Positions 16,758 through 25,372 of a stretch of 64,000 nt of DNA are shown here, one piece after another. The DNA is from Geitlerinema sp. BBD 1991-9 (GTDB lineage Bacteria; Cyanobacteriota; Cyanobacteriia; Cyanobacteriales; Geitlerinemataceae). The number at the start of each line of letters is the position of its first letter. Position 1 is the stretch's first letter. The notes under the pieces are model-generated. The model made no database searches, was not told the DNA's origin, and saw nothing but the letters and a program-made list of their open reading frames with translations. Made by a program: the position numbers and the translations under genes. The stretch covers positions 44,606-108,605 of the forward strand of contig LWRO01000011.1 of the NCBI GenBank assembly GCA_001657325.1. Direction: 5' to 3'.

Positions 16758-17648
16758 TTAATTCTCCGCCGACTCCGAGGCGACGACTGGCGACCATAAA
16801 GACTCGCCTCGTCCGTCTTCTCCCTCTCGATCGAGCGACTCGATCGAGGTCAGCGTTGGCAGCCAAATCTTTTCCACCTGTGGCGTAAAACCGAGCCACT
16901 GCTTCGACAGATCGGCAAACACTCGCGGACAGCCACTCACGCAAAACCGCGTTTTTGCCGTTCCCGGTCGCGCGCGCAATCCCAGTAAATCCAATTCTCG
17001 CGCCGCTGCTTCCACCACGTGTTCCGCCGGATCGATCGACGTCACTGTCAGGGGTAAAATCGTCCGCAACACCGGTTCGAGGTGGGGATAGTGAGTGCAG
17101 CCGTACACCAAAGTATCGATGCGTCGCTGCAAGAGCGGTTGCAGATATTTTCGTGCGACCGTTCGCGTCTGGGGATGTTGAATGCGATTGCCTTCGACGA
17201 TCGGCACGAATTCCGGACACCCCACTTCCCACACGCGAGCCGAAGGATTGGTTTCCAAAATTGCCTGTCGGTACGCACCGCTTTTCGCCGTCGCAGGCGT
17301 GGCGATGATACCGATGCGCTGGCCCTGTCGAACGGCTGCCCGTGCGCCCGGTAAAATCAAGCCCAAAATCGGAAAATCGAATTCATCGCGGACGGTTTCC
17401 AAGGCGAGAGCCGAACTCGTATTACAGGCAACGACAGCCATTTTGACGCGACATCGTGCCATCCACGTGAGGATTTCCCGCACGAACTGCAAAATTTCCT
17501 CGGGCGTGCGCGTTCCGTAGGGAAGCCGTGCCGTATCGCCGAAATACAGCACGCTCTCGTGAGGAAGTTGTCGGGATAAGACTTGCAAAACTGTCAAACC
17601 ACCGACACCGCTATCGAAAATCCCGATCGATTGAGTGTTATTTGTCAT
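16758..17648 (-). CDS. murI: Glutamate racemase
   Basis: Makes D-glutamate for peptidoglycan from L-glutamate by a cofactor-independent two-base mechanism. The family motifs are intact: IFDSGVGGLTVL near the N-terminus, YFGDTARLPYGTRTPEE, VACNTSSA (first catalytic Cys) and YGCTHYPHLEPVL (second catalytic Cys, with His). 296 residues, slightly longer than usual because of a polar C-terminal tail. Start ATG 17646-17648. It lies 82 bp after amiC on the same strand, an arrangement common in cyanobacteria, so both cell-wall genes are probably co-transcribed and end at the terminator near 16700. Confidence 0.95.
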   Translation of the reverse strand: MTNNTQSIGIFDSGVGGLTVLQVLSRQLPHESVLYFGDTARLPYGTRTPEEILQFVREILTWMARCRVKMAVVACNTSSALALETVRDEFDFPILGLILPGARAAVRQGQRIGIIATPATAKSGAYRQAILETNPSARVWEVGCPEFVPIVEGNRIQHPQTRTVARKYLQPLLQRRIDTLVYGCTHYPHLEPVLRTILPLTVTSIDPAEHVVEAAARELDLLGLRARPGTAKTRFCVSGCPRVFADLSKQWLGFTPQVEKIWLPTLTSIESLDREGEDGRGESLWSPVVASESAEN

Positions 17649-17730
17649 AGAGTCCTTGCTATAACCAAAGTGGCACCGAGGAGCGAAGGCGACTAAAAAG
17701 AAGAAAGTGGGCGTTCTCTAGAGAATAACC

Positions 17731-18885
17731 CTATTCACACAATGGACCGGGACAGTACTGGCGAACGTACTGTAAGATACCACGGGAAATCGCTTGCGAC
17801 AGGGTTTCGCGGTAGTCGGGGTCGGCCAAACGTCGCGCGTCGGAAGCTCCCGTCACAAAACCCAATTCCAGCAAAATCGCTGGCATATCGGTATTGCGTA
17901 ACACGTAAAACCGCGCCGTCCGCACGCCGCGATCGGGACCGCCCGTTGCCTGAAGGAGGTGTTGATGAACGATCCTCGCCAAATCGCCACCGGTTTGGTA
18001 GTAATACGTTTCGACGCCGTTGACATCGGGGCGGCTCATACTAATGGCGTTGGCGTGAATGCTGACGAACAGGTTGGCGTCGAGACGGTTGGCCAACTGC
18101 ACGCGCGGTTCGAGTTCGACCGTGCGATTGTCTTCCCGGGTGAGAACGACAGCTACCCCTTGTGCTTCGAGGAGTTCAGCAATTCGGTGAGACATGGGGT
18201 TGACGATATCGATTTCACTGAGTCCGCCAATGCCCACCGCACCGGGGTCGCTGCCACCGTGGCCGGGATCGAGAACGATCAGAAATTGTCCGTCGGGAAT
18301 GCGAGGTAAATCGCCGAGTCCGTTTTGAGACGCGATCGATGGGGACGGCGTGCCGTAGGGTCGGAGTTCCAACGCCAGGAGTTTCGTACTCGGTTGGTTA
18401 ATCCCCTCTACCGAAACTTGCGGTGCGGGCATCACGCGCACGATGACCGTTTCGGGCCCCGACTGCTCGACTTGCACCCAAGAAATCGCCTCGCTGCTGC
18501 GGGCACTGGGGGGGCGCAGTCCTGGCAGCAGTCGCGCGTTTTGAATTTCGATCTGATAGGCCAGTGTCCGGCGATCCCAGTAGCCAATGGATTGGACAGT
18601 TCGATCGGTTCGCACGAGAACCCGCCCTCCGTCTACGGTAATTTCAACCGCTTCCACCGTAGCTGTTTGCGAGTATACCGGCGCTTGAGTGACTTGGACG
18701 TGGTCGATCGAATCGGTTTTCGGCGATCCGTTTAGAACTTCGAGGTCTTTGACCGATGTTGGGAACGAAGCCTGTTTGGCTTTCAACAGCGATCGATCGA
18801 GGGTTTGCGCCTGCGAGATCGAACCGAGTTGGGAAACCATCAAAACGCTTGCTAGACTGGGGAGCAACCCGTGAACTCTGACCAT
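17731..18885 (-). CDS. amiC: N-acetylmuramoyl-L-alanine amidase, AMIN plus Amidase_3
   Basis: Periplasmic zinc amidase that cuts the amide bond between MurNAc and the peptide; in filamentous cyanobacteria AmiC-type enzymes act on septal peptidoglycan. 384 residues: signal peptide (about 1-26, ending SISQAQ), an AMIN targeting domain (about 85-185, containing IGYWDRRTLAYQIEIQNARL) and an Amidase_3 domain from about 200 with the zinc motifs LDPGHGGSDPGA, a Glu in GLSEIDI and FVSIHANA. Start ATG 18883-18885. It is followed by murI at 82 bp. The gene symbol rests on domain order and context rather than a full comparison. Confidence 0.88.
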   Translation of the reverse strand: MVRVHGLLPSLASVLMVSQLGSISQAQTLDRSLLKAKQASFPTSVKDLEVLNGSPKTDSIDHVQVTQAPVYSQTATVEAVEITVDGGRVLVRTDRTVQSIGYWDRRTLAYQIEIQNARLLPGLRPPSARSSEAISWVQVEQSGPETVIVRVMPAPQVSVEGINQPSTKLLALELRPYGTPSPSIASQNGLGDLPRIPDGQFLIVLDPGHGGSDPGAVGIGGLSEIDIVNPMSHRIAELLEAQGVAVVLTREDNRTVELEPRVQLANRLDANLFVSIHANAISMSRPDVNGVETYYYQTGGDLARIVHQHLLQATGGPDRGVRTARFYVLRNTDMPAILLELGFVTGASDARRLADPDYRETLSQAISRGILQYVRQYCPGPLCE

Positions 18886-19080
18886 ATTTCTCCTTGCTTG
18901 CTGGATCGTCGCCGAGATTGGCAGATCGTTAAGAAATCGCGGATTTACCCGACCTTGTCAACCTGAGCGAACAGATCGACAAACTGGGTTGAAAAATAAC
19001 ACAAAAAATTCATGCCGAGTAGGACGAGATCGAGACGAGTGGCTCCTTCCTGCCCTGTCACTACGGCCGTTCGATCGCGC

Positions 19081-20025
19081 TTACCGGACATCGACGTGCT
19101 GTCGAACCCAATTGAGAATTGCGTCGTTCACGAGGTCGGGACGCTCGTCGTGGACACAGTGTCCCCCACGTTCGATCTCGAGCAACTCGAGGTTGGACTT
19201 CAACCGGCCGAACTGCTGGGGACGAGCGAGGGCGGGCGGTACCATTCGATCGTCCGTCGCCCACACCAGCAATCCCGGCGCGTCGAGACGTGCCAAGGCT
19301 GCCGCGATATCGGGGCAGAAGTCGAGGTCGCCGGCCGATCGAGCCAGACGACAAAACGCCCCCGCCGCCCCTCGATCGAATGCAGGCGGGGAAAAAATTT
19401 CAACGGGGTCTTGGGGAACGGAACTCGCATCCCCATAGGCAAACTTCACCCAAGGCCGCAGGCGTTCGGGATGGCGAATCCAATAAAAAATCGGTTTGAG
19501 CAGAATGGGAGAGGCGAACAAGCGCTCGATCGACCTGACGAGAGCGCGCGTTCCCGGAGGCATGAGGTTACGGCGCAATGCCGGATCGGGCAGCGTAATC
19601 GTCACGATTCCTTTGACGGCTTCTCGGTAGCGGTCAGCCGTCACGACGCTGACGAGCGATCCGATCGAATGTCCTACCCAAACCGCCGGACGACGAACTA
19701 CAGTTTGCCAAAACTCAAAGGCTTGTTCGACCCACAGATCGACTCGGTAGCGTGCGGGCGCTTTTTCCGACGCGCCAAAACCCAACAAGTCTAGGGCGTA
19801 AACGGGATGCTGTCGGCTCAACGGACCGAGATTGTAACGCCAATGTCCGATGGAACCCCCGAAGCCGTGTAATAGGACGATCGGCGTTGGAGACGCATCT
19901 GAAGCTTCAGGATGTCGCACGGTATAGCGCGTTTGCCACCCTCGCCAAATCCAATCTCGCTGTTGTCCCAAACACCATCGTTTGCCTCGATCTTCGATCT
20001 TCGTGTCCTCACTGCTGCAAGGCAT
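19081..20025 (-). CDS. Alpha/beta-fold hydrolase
   Basis: Soluble alpha/beta hydrolase, 314 residues. The oxyanion motif LLHGFGGSIGHW is near residue 50, the nucleophile elbow is GHSIGS (Ser near residue 119), a candidate acid is Asp in WATDDRMVPP and the catalytic His is in GGHCVHDE near the C-terminus. A cap region with SIERLFASPILLKPIFYWIRHPERLRPW lies between. Close relatives are common in cyanobacteria and are often annotated only as hydrolases; the substrate is not known. Start ATG 20023-20025. It is divergent from infC (185 bp between starts). Confidence 0.85.
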   Translation of the reverse strand: MPCSSEDTKIEDRGKRWCLGQQRDWIWRGWQTRYTVRHPEASDASPTPIVLLHGFGGSIGHWRYNLGPLSRQHPVYALDLLGFGASEKAPARYRVDLWVEQAFEFWQTVVRRPAVWVGHSIGSLVSVVTADRYREAVKGIVTITLPDPALRRNLMPPGTRALVRSIERLFASPILLKPIFYWIRHPERLRPWVKFAYGDASSVPQDPVEIFSPPAFDRGAAGAFCRLARSAGDLDFCPDIAAALARLDAPGLLVWATDDRMVPPALARPQQFGRLKSNLELLEIERGGHCVHDERPDLVNDAILNWVRQHVDVR

Positions 20026-20210
20026 TTGCCCTCCTCATTGTACGCGATGCTGCACCCGGCCGCGTCTCCGTTGATATAGAATTCAAGAATTTACGTTAAA
20101 TTTAAACCCGATCGAAATTATTCCGAGTAGAATGTCTGTACGGCAATTCAGTTTCGATCTTCAGACCCACAACTCACAAACGAAAGACAAACAGCTCGAC
20201 CTAATACCAT

Positions 20211-20747
20211 ATGCCTGCAATCGGAAAAAAACGACAAAGAGATTTACCCCAGATCAACGAACGAATCCGCTTTCCCAAAATTCGAGTCATCGATACAGAC
20301 GGAGCGCAACTCGGCATTCTGGCCCCTTCAGAAGCGCTACGCCTTGCTGAAGAAAAAGACCTCGACTTAGTCTTGGTGAGCGATAAAGCCGATCCCCCCG
20401 TTTGTCGGATTATGGACTACGGGAAATACAAGTTCGAGCAAGAGAAAAAATCGAAGGAAGCGAAGAAAAAGCAACACTCCTCCGAACTTAAAGAAGTCAA
20501 GATGCGGTACAAGATCGAAGATCACGATTACCAAGTCCGTGTCAAGCAGGCGATCCGCTTTCTCAAAGCTGGGGATAAGGTCAAAGCAACGGTGATGTTT
20601 CGCGGTCGGGAAATCCAACACACTGACTTGGCCGAGCAACTACTCAGACGCTTGGCTAACGACCTCGAGGAAGTTGCAGAAATTCAACAGTTCCCCAAAC
20701 GCGAGGGTCGTAGCATGATGATGTTGCTGTCCCCGAAGAAATCCTAG
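20211..20747 (+). CDS. infC: Translation initiation factor IF-3
   Basis: Binds the 30S subunit, blocks premature joining with 50S and checks the start codon. 178 residues: N-domain with [25 protein letters not shown], a lysine-rich linker ([23 protein letters not shown]) and a C-domain with [19 protein letters not shown] and [12 protein letters not shown]. Length and order are normal. ATG 20211 matches the usual cyanobacterial start just before the [10 protein letters not shown] block. rpmI and rplT are not next to it. A hairpin with 8-bp arms lies 67 bp downstream. Confidence 0.97.
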   Translation: MPAIGKKRQRDLPQINERIRFPKIRVIDTDGAQLGILAPSEALRLAEEKDLDLVLVSDKADPPVCRIMDYGKYKFEQEKKSKEAKKKQHSSELKEVKMRYKIEDHDYQVRVKQAIRFLKAGDKVKATVMFRGREIQHTDLAEQLLRRLANDLEEVAEIQQFPKREGRSMMMLLSPKKS

Positions 20748-20813
20748 GCAAAACGCCCCTTTGCTTGACGGTTCGGCAGTTTCTCGATCGGAGTCATTGC
20801 CTGGTGGAGTGGT

Positions 20814-20841
20814 GCTGGCTCGCTGCCACTCGGGAGCCAGC
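20814..20841 (+). terminator. Hairpin downstream of infC
   Basis: Perfect 8-bp arms GCTGGCTC (20814-20821) and GAGCCAGC (20834-20841) around a 12-nt loop. A following T-run is weak (GTTGTGTTA), so it may be a weak terminator or an RNA-processing stem. Confidence 0.35.
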
Positions 20842-20996
20842 GTTGTGTTATGCCGTAAATTTCTTGTTAATCTGAAGCTAGTCGTTGGCGATAAGAGGGA
20901 GCGGCACTCGATCGAGTACCGCTCGTTTGCGTTTCGATCGCGGAAGCGGTGCGTAGCACTTTCCCGAACGACCCACATCAGGACGAGCGACGCTGC

Positions 20997-23900
20997 ATGG
21001 AACTGAAAAACTGGCAATTCAAGCAAGGGGGATGGACTCAGCGGTTGCTGCAATGGATCAACCTCCGACCAGAAGACGGCGAGCGAACGTTGTTTATGTT
21101 CGTCTTCTATACAGCAACCTCCATCGGACTACTTTGGCTCGAAGCCGTGACCTACGGCTTGTTTCTCGACAAGTACGGAGCCGAATCCCTCACCGTGATC
21201 TACATCGCCGGATCGGCAATCGGTTCGGGGTTGGGATTTTTCTACTCCTGGCTTCAAGAAGTCCTGCCGATGCGTCGGGCGATCGTCGCGATCGCCCTTT
21301 TAATGGCACTGCCCCTGGTGCTGTTTCGGGTGGGACTCGAACTGCCGCTACTGTTCGGCATTACGGTTTTCTCAATGCGGCTGTGGATCGACGGAGCTTA
21401 CATCCTCAACGATCTCAACACCTCGATTACCGCCAACCAACTCTTTAACATCCGCGAGATCAAGCGCACTTACCCCATCATCAGTAGTGGCATTTTGCTC
21501 GCCGACGTGATCAGCGGATTTTCGCTCCCGGTCATGCTCGATCGAATCGGACTGAAAAACGTCCTCCTCGCTGCCTGCTTCATGCTCGTGGTGGGGGCGT
21601 TTCTCCTGTTCTACCTGAGCGAAAACTACCGTCAAGCCTTTCCCGATGCGAGCCGCCGCACGGAAGAAGAAGATCCTTCCGATTACACCACCCGACGTTT
21701 CCAAGGGCCGCTTCGAACCTACGTCTGGTTGTTGGTGACGTTCTTCGTTCTCGTCGAAATTCTCTACGTCCTCATCGAATTCCAGTTTTTCAGCGAACTC
21801 GAACTGCAACTCGAAGGCGAAGATTTGGCGAGTGGTATTGCCAGTTTCTTAGGCTTGTTCAACGGCGTTCTCGGCATCTTCGAGTTAGTCACTCAATGGT
21901 TTGCCTCGAGCCGCGTCGTGGAGCGTATGGGCGTATTCCGAGCGGGCGCGATCCTGCCGGTCTTAGTCGCGGCGATCGGGGTCTTCTCGCTAGTGGGTTC
22001 CTTTAGTGGCTGGTTCGCTCTGTTCCTCGGCGTCATTGCGATCAAGTTCGTGGACGAGCTGTTCCACTACACGCTGATCGAAGGGACGGGGCCAGTTTTG
22101 TTTCAACCCCTGCCCGAAACCCAGCGCAATAGTATGCAAGCCCTCGTCAACGGCGTGGCCGAACCTGTGGCAACTGGGGTTGCAGGCTTGGTCATGTGGG
22201 TGACGATCTGGGGCGGTCGTCGCTTACTCGGGAAAGAGCAGTGGCAAGCCTTGCAAAGTCCCGTGTTTCTCGCGTTGGTAATACTGGTAGCTTCGGCGTG
22301 GATTTTGACCATTTGGTTGATGCGATCGCGCTACGTGGGCCTGCTGGTATCGAGTGCCGAACGGGGACGTTTAGGCGTGTCGGACGTGGACTTGCGGGCG
22401 CTTAAGCGCTCGGTGGTGGAAACCTTGGAAAAACCCAAATCCGAAGCCGACAAGCGCTCGTGTGTAGAACTGCTGGCGCAGATCGACCCTCAAAATGTGG
22501 GAGAAGTCCTCGCACCGCTGCTGCAAAGTTTGCCCCCCGCCTTACAGCGCCAAAGCTTGGAGGTGATGCTGGACTATCCGAAGGCGGAACATCTGCCCCA
22601 GGTTCGCGCGCTGATCGATCGACCGCAACCCCCGGAAGTTCTGGCCTTGGCTTTGCGCTACGTCTGGCTGACGGAACAGGCCCCGGATATGCGGCAGTTG
22701 CGCCCCTACCTGCGGCCGGAAGTCGATCCGGTCGTGCGGGCAACGGCAGCTTCGTTGATTTTGCGGAAGGGCAATCGAGAACAGAAAGCCGAAGCGACCA
22801 ATGCGTTGCGACGAATGCTCACCCACAAGCAGGAGCGAGAGCGGGTGATGGGAACCCGCGCGTTGGGGGAAGCCGATTTTCTTCAAGGACTGCGGCTTTA
22901 CGTGCCGAACCTGTTGCAAGACGAGTCCTTGCGCGTACGCTGCTCTCTGTTGGAAGTCATTGCGTCTACGCACTTGGAAGAGTACTATCCATCCCTGTTG
23001 CGGGGCCTGTCTTACAAATCTACGCGCGACGCGGCGATGCAAGCCTTGGTTCGCTTGGATAACGAAGTCCTCGATCGACTCGTCGTGCTGGCGGAGGACG
23101 TTCACAAACCCGATTTAGTGCGGATGTACGCCTGGAGTACGATCGCTCAGATCGGAACGGTCGAAGCCCTCGACGTGTTGGTGTCGCACTTGATGACGGC
23201 TTGGGGAACCAACCGTCGCAATATCTTGCGAATTTTGCTGAAGATGCCGGAAGAACGGGGGATTGAAGGAGTCCTCGATCGACTCGGACGCAGCGGCGTG
23301 GAAATTCTCATCGATCAGGAATTGATGTTTCAAGGACAGCTCTACGCGGCGTTAGTGGATTTCGCGCCCGATGCCGTTGCGGAAGACCTGGAAGTCTTGC
23401 GTACGAACGGCAACGTCCGCCTGACGACCGAGTACGCCCTCGATCTCCTGCGTCGCGCCTTGCGGGATTTGTTGTCGGACAGTGTCGAACGGTTGTTTCT
23501 GTTGATGAAATTCTTGTATCCCCTCAGTTCCATTCAGGCGGCAGCATTTAACCTCAAATCGGGATCTCGATCGTACATGGCGCGAGGGCTGGAAATCCTC
23601 GACAATACCATCGATATCCCCAGCAAGCGCTCGCTTTTGAGCGTCCTCGATCGACAGGGAGACTCCGAAAAACTGCAAAACCTCGTGGAGTTGACGGAAT
23701 ACCGTCCCGTGTCTATGAGCGATCGACTGCGACAGTTACTCGAGTTGCGCCTGTTCCTCTCTGACTGGCCTCTAGCCTGTTGCTTTCACGTCGCGCGGGT
23801 GGCTCGGTGGGGGATCGGGGCCGACCAAACTCTCGCCGGCTTGCGCCATCCAACAGGGTTCGTCCGCGAAGCCGTCCTCGCCTATCTACAGGTCGCTTCA

Positions 23901-24014
23901 CCGCGAGCTTTGGTAGAATTGCTACCGAAAATGCAAAACGATCCCGATCCACTCGTCTCTGCCCAAGTGCGAGAGATCATGTTGCAATTCGGGTTGAGTC
24001 CGTCCGAGAGTTAA
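20997..24014 (+). CDS. MFS/nucleotide-translocase-like membrane protein with HEAT-repeat C-terminus
   Basis: 1005 residues. The first 450 or so contain about ten to twelve membrane helices (TLFMFVFYTATSIGLLWLEA, YIAGSAIGSGLGFFYSWLQ and others) in a pattern like ATP/ADP translocases of the Tlc/Npt type within the MFS fold. From about 470 the protein is soluble and made of HEAT-like helical pairs (ALQRQSLEVMLDYPKAEHLPQ, DPVVRATAASLILRKG, ESLRVRCSLLEVIASTHLEE). ATG 20997 is preferred to an in-frame ATG at 20949 since conservation-like sequence begins at MELKNWQ. It is followed by a cyclic-nucleotide-binding protein at 147 bp; fused forms of these parts are remembered from other cyanobacteria. 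The substrate is not known. Confidence 0.75.
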   Translation: MELKNWQFKQGGWTQRLLQWINLRPEDGERTLFMFVFYTATSIGLLWLEAVTYGLFLDKYGAESLTVIYIAGSAIGSGLGFFYSWLQEVLPMRRAIVAIALLMALPLVLFRVGLELPLLFGITVFSMRLWIDGAYILNDLNTSITANQLFNIREIKRTYPIISSGILLADVISGFSLPVMLDRIGLKNVLLAACFMLVVGAFLLFYLSENYRQAFPDASRRTEEEDPSDYTTRRFQGPLRTYVWLLVTFFVLVEILYVLIEFQFFSELELQLEGEDLASGIASFLGLFNGVLGIFELVTQWFASSRVVERMGVFRAGAILPVLVAAIGVFSLVGSFSGWFALFLGVIAIKFVDELFHYTLIEGTGPVLFQPLPETQRNSMQALVNGVAEPVATGVAGLVMWVTIWGGRRLLGKEQWQALQSPVFLALVILVASAWILTIWLMRSRYVGLLVSSAERGRLGVSDVDLRALKRSVVETLEKPKSEADKRSCVELLAQIDPQNVGEVLAPLLQSLPPALQRQSLEVMLDYPKAEHLPQVRALIDRPQPPEVLALALRYVWLTEQAPDMRQLRPYLRPEVDPVVRATAASLILRKGNREQKAEATNALRRMLTHKQERERVMGTRALGEADFLQGLRLYVPNLLQDESLRVRCSLLEVIASTHLEEYYPSLLRGLSYKSTRDAAMQALVRLDNEVLDRLVVLAEDVHKPDLVRMYAWSTIAQIGTVEALDVLVSHLMTAWGTNRRNILRILLKMPEERGIEGVLDRLGRSGVEILIDQELMFQGQLYAALVDFAPDAVAEDLEVLRTNGNVRLTTEYALDLLRRALRDLLSDSVERLFLLMKFLYPLSSIQAAAFNLKSGSRSYMARGLEILDNTIDIPSKRSLLSVLDRQGDSEKLQNLVELTEYRPVSMSDRLRQLLELRLFLSDWPLACCFHVARVARWGIGADQTLAGLRHPTGFVREAVLAYLQVASPRALVELLPKMQNDPDPLVSAQVREIMLQFGLSPSES

Positions 24015-24160
24015 TTCCAGCGAGAGGGTAGAATGAAAAAGCGAGAAGTCCCAAACCTCGCAGAATTGGAACTAATAGGGACTCAATCGCTTGCTTCGCT
24101 GCTCTCGCTGTTCGTTCGCGGTAACAGTGCGTAGCGCTTTCCTCGTTCTTTTTCTACCTC

Positions 24161-24631
24161 ATGCTCACCAGTGTCGATCGATTGCTTTTCGTGCGAGGCG
24201 TTCCGATTTTTAAAGAATTGCGGGACGATTTTCTCGTGCGCCTTGCGTCTGTGATGGACGAACTTTCCTTTCCGGCGAACCACACGATTTTTACGGAAGG
24301 GCAAGAAGGTCGATCGCTGTACATTGTCGTGTCGGGTGTCGTGCGCGTCCATATCGGAGATCGAGAACTGGCCCGCTTGTCTCAAGGTGCTTGTTTTGGG
24401 GAAATGTCCCTGTTCGATGCCGAACCGAGATCGGCATCGGTGACGACCTGTGAATCCTGCGAGTGTTTGATGCTGACCCAGCAGCAACTCTACGACGCCA
24501 TTGACGAAACGCCGGGGATCGCCATTAACATCATTCGTTTGTTATCCCGTCGTACCCGCGAACTCAATCAAAAGCTCAACCTTCAAGAAGCTAGACAACG
24601 AGACGCGGAACTCCGTAACCTGGGGTCGTAG
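24161..24631 (+). CDS. Cyclic-nucleotide-binding domain protein
   Basis: 156 residues, a lone cNMP-binding (Crp-type) beta-barrel: VPIFKELRDDFLVRLASVMDE, FTEGQEGRSLYIVVSG and the phosphate-binding cassette GACFGEMSLFDAEPRSASV, which has the Gly-Glu and Arg-Ser/Ala pattern of true ligand binders. No helix-turn-helix follows, only a C-terminal helix (LLSRRTRELNQKLNLQEARQRDAEL), so it is not a transcription factor. It probably senses cAMP or cGMP and acts on a partner; the upstream HEAT/transporter protein is the likely one (inference from adjacency). It stops 19 bp before the HAD gene. Confidence 0.8.
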   Translation: MLTSVDRLLFVRGVPIFKELRDDFLVRLASVMDELSFPANHTIFTEGQEGRSLYIVVSGVVRVHIGDRELARLSQGACFGEMSLFDAEPRSASVTTCESCECLMLTQQQLYDAIDETPGIAINIIRLLSRRTRELNQKLNLQEARQRDAELRNLGS

Positions 24632-24650
24632 TCCGTTTGTCACCTCCACC

Positions 24651-25346
24651 ATGAACGCTCCTTTGTCTGCGATCCGTCCGAGTGCGACGTCTTCTGTGCC
24701 GTTGCGCGGTGCGATTTTCGATATGGACGGCGTGTTGACCGATACGATCGAGTTTCACTATCAAACTTGGCAACGTCTGGCTGATGAAGAAAGGATTCCG
24801 TTCGATCGACAGGCCAACGAAGCGTTGCGAGGCTTGTCTCGCCGGGATTCTCTGTTGCGGATGCTCGACGGCCGCACGTTGCCGGAAGCAAAAATGCAGG
24901 AATTGCTCGATCGAAAAAATCAGTATTTCCGCGAATTCGTGAAAACGATGAGTTCCGACCACTTGTTACCGGGGGTGCGGGACTTTCTCGACGATCTGCG
25001 GGCGGCTGGCGTTAAAACCGCAGTCGCGTCGGCCAGCCAAAACGTTTACGTGGTCGTCGAACAGCTGGGTATTGCTGACGATATCGACGCGATTACGAAC
25101 GTCTATTGCGTCGATCGACCCAAACCCGCCCCCGATGTCTTTTTACACGCAGCCGAACGGTTGAACCTTTCACCGTCGGAATGCGTCGTGTTCGAGGATG
25201 CAGAATCGGGCGTAGAAGCGGCGTTGGCGGCAAAGATGCACGTGGTGGGATTGGGCCCGGTCGATCGAGTCGGTGCCGCTCACTGGGTGCTTCCGAGCTT
25301 GAACGGGCTTCGTTGGGCAGATTTACAAGCAAAATTCGAGAAATAG
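24651..25346 (+). CDS. pgmB: HAD-superfamily phosphatase, beta-phosphoglucomutase-like
   Basis: 231 residues. HAD motif I is FDMDGVLTDT (nucleophile Asp and the general acid Asp two residues on), with a helical cap (HYQTWQRLADEERIPF, RGLSRRDSLLRML) typical of the beta-phosphoglucomutase subfamily, motif II AVASAS, motif III Lys in DRPKPAPDVF and motif IV VFEDAESGVEAALAA. This enzyme interconverts beta-glucose 1- and 6-phosphate in trehalose or maltose use; a phosphatase on another sugar phosphate is also possible. ATG 24651 is chosen; an upstream in-frame ATG at 24501 lies inside the cNMP-binding gene. Spacing of 19 bp suggests an operon. Confidence 0.82.
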   Translation: MNAPLSAIRPSATSSVPLRGAIFDMDGVLTDTIEFHYQTWQRLADEERIPFDRQANEALRGLSRRDSLLRMLDGRTLPEAKMQELLDRKNQYFREFVKTMSSDHLLPGVRDFLDDLRAAGVKTAVASASQNVYVVVEQLGIADDIDAITNVYCVDRPKPAPDVFLHAAERLNLSPSECVVFEDAESGVEAALAAKMHVVGLGPVDRVGAAHWVLPSLNGLRWADLQAKFEK

Positions 25347-25372
25347 GGAAACGCTAGGCGGCCGAGATCGAT

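Noticed and set aside
16758..18885. murI-amiC considered as a horizontally acquired pair
   Set aside because: Gene order and motifs are as in other cyanobacteria; nothing in base use differs from neighbours.
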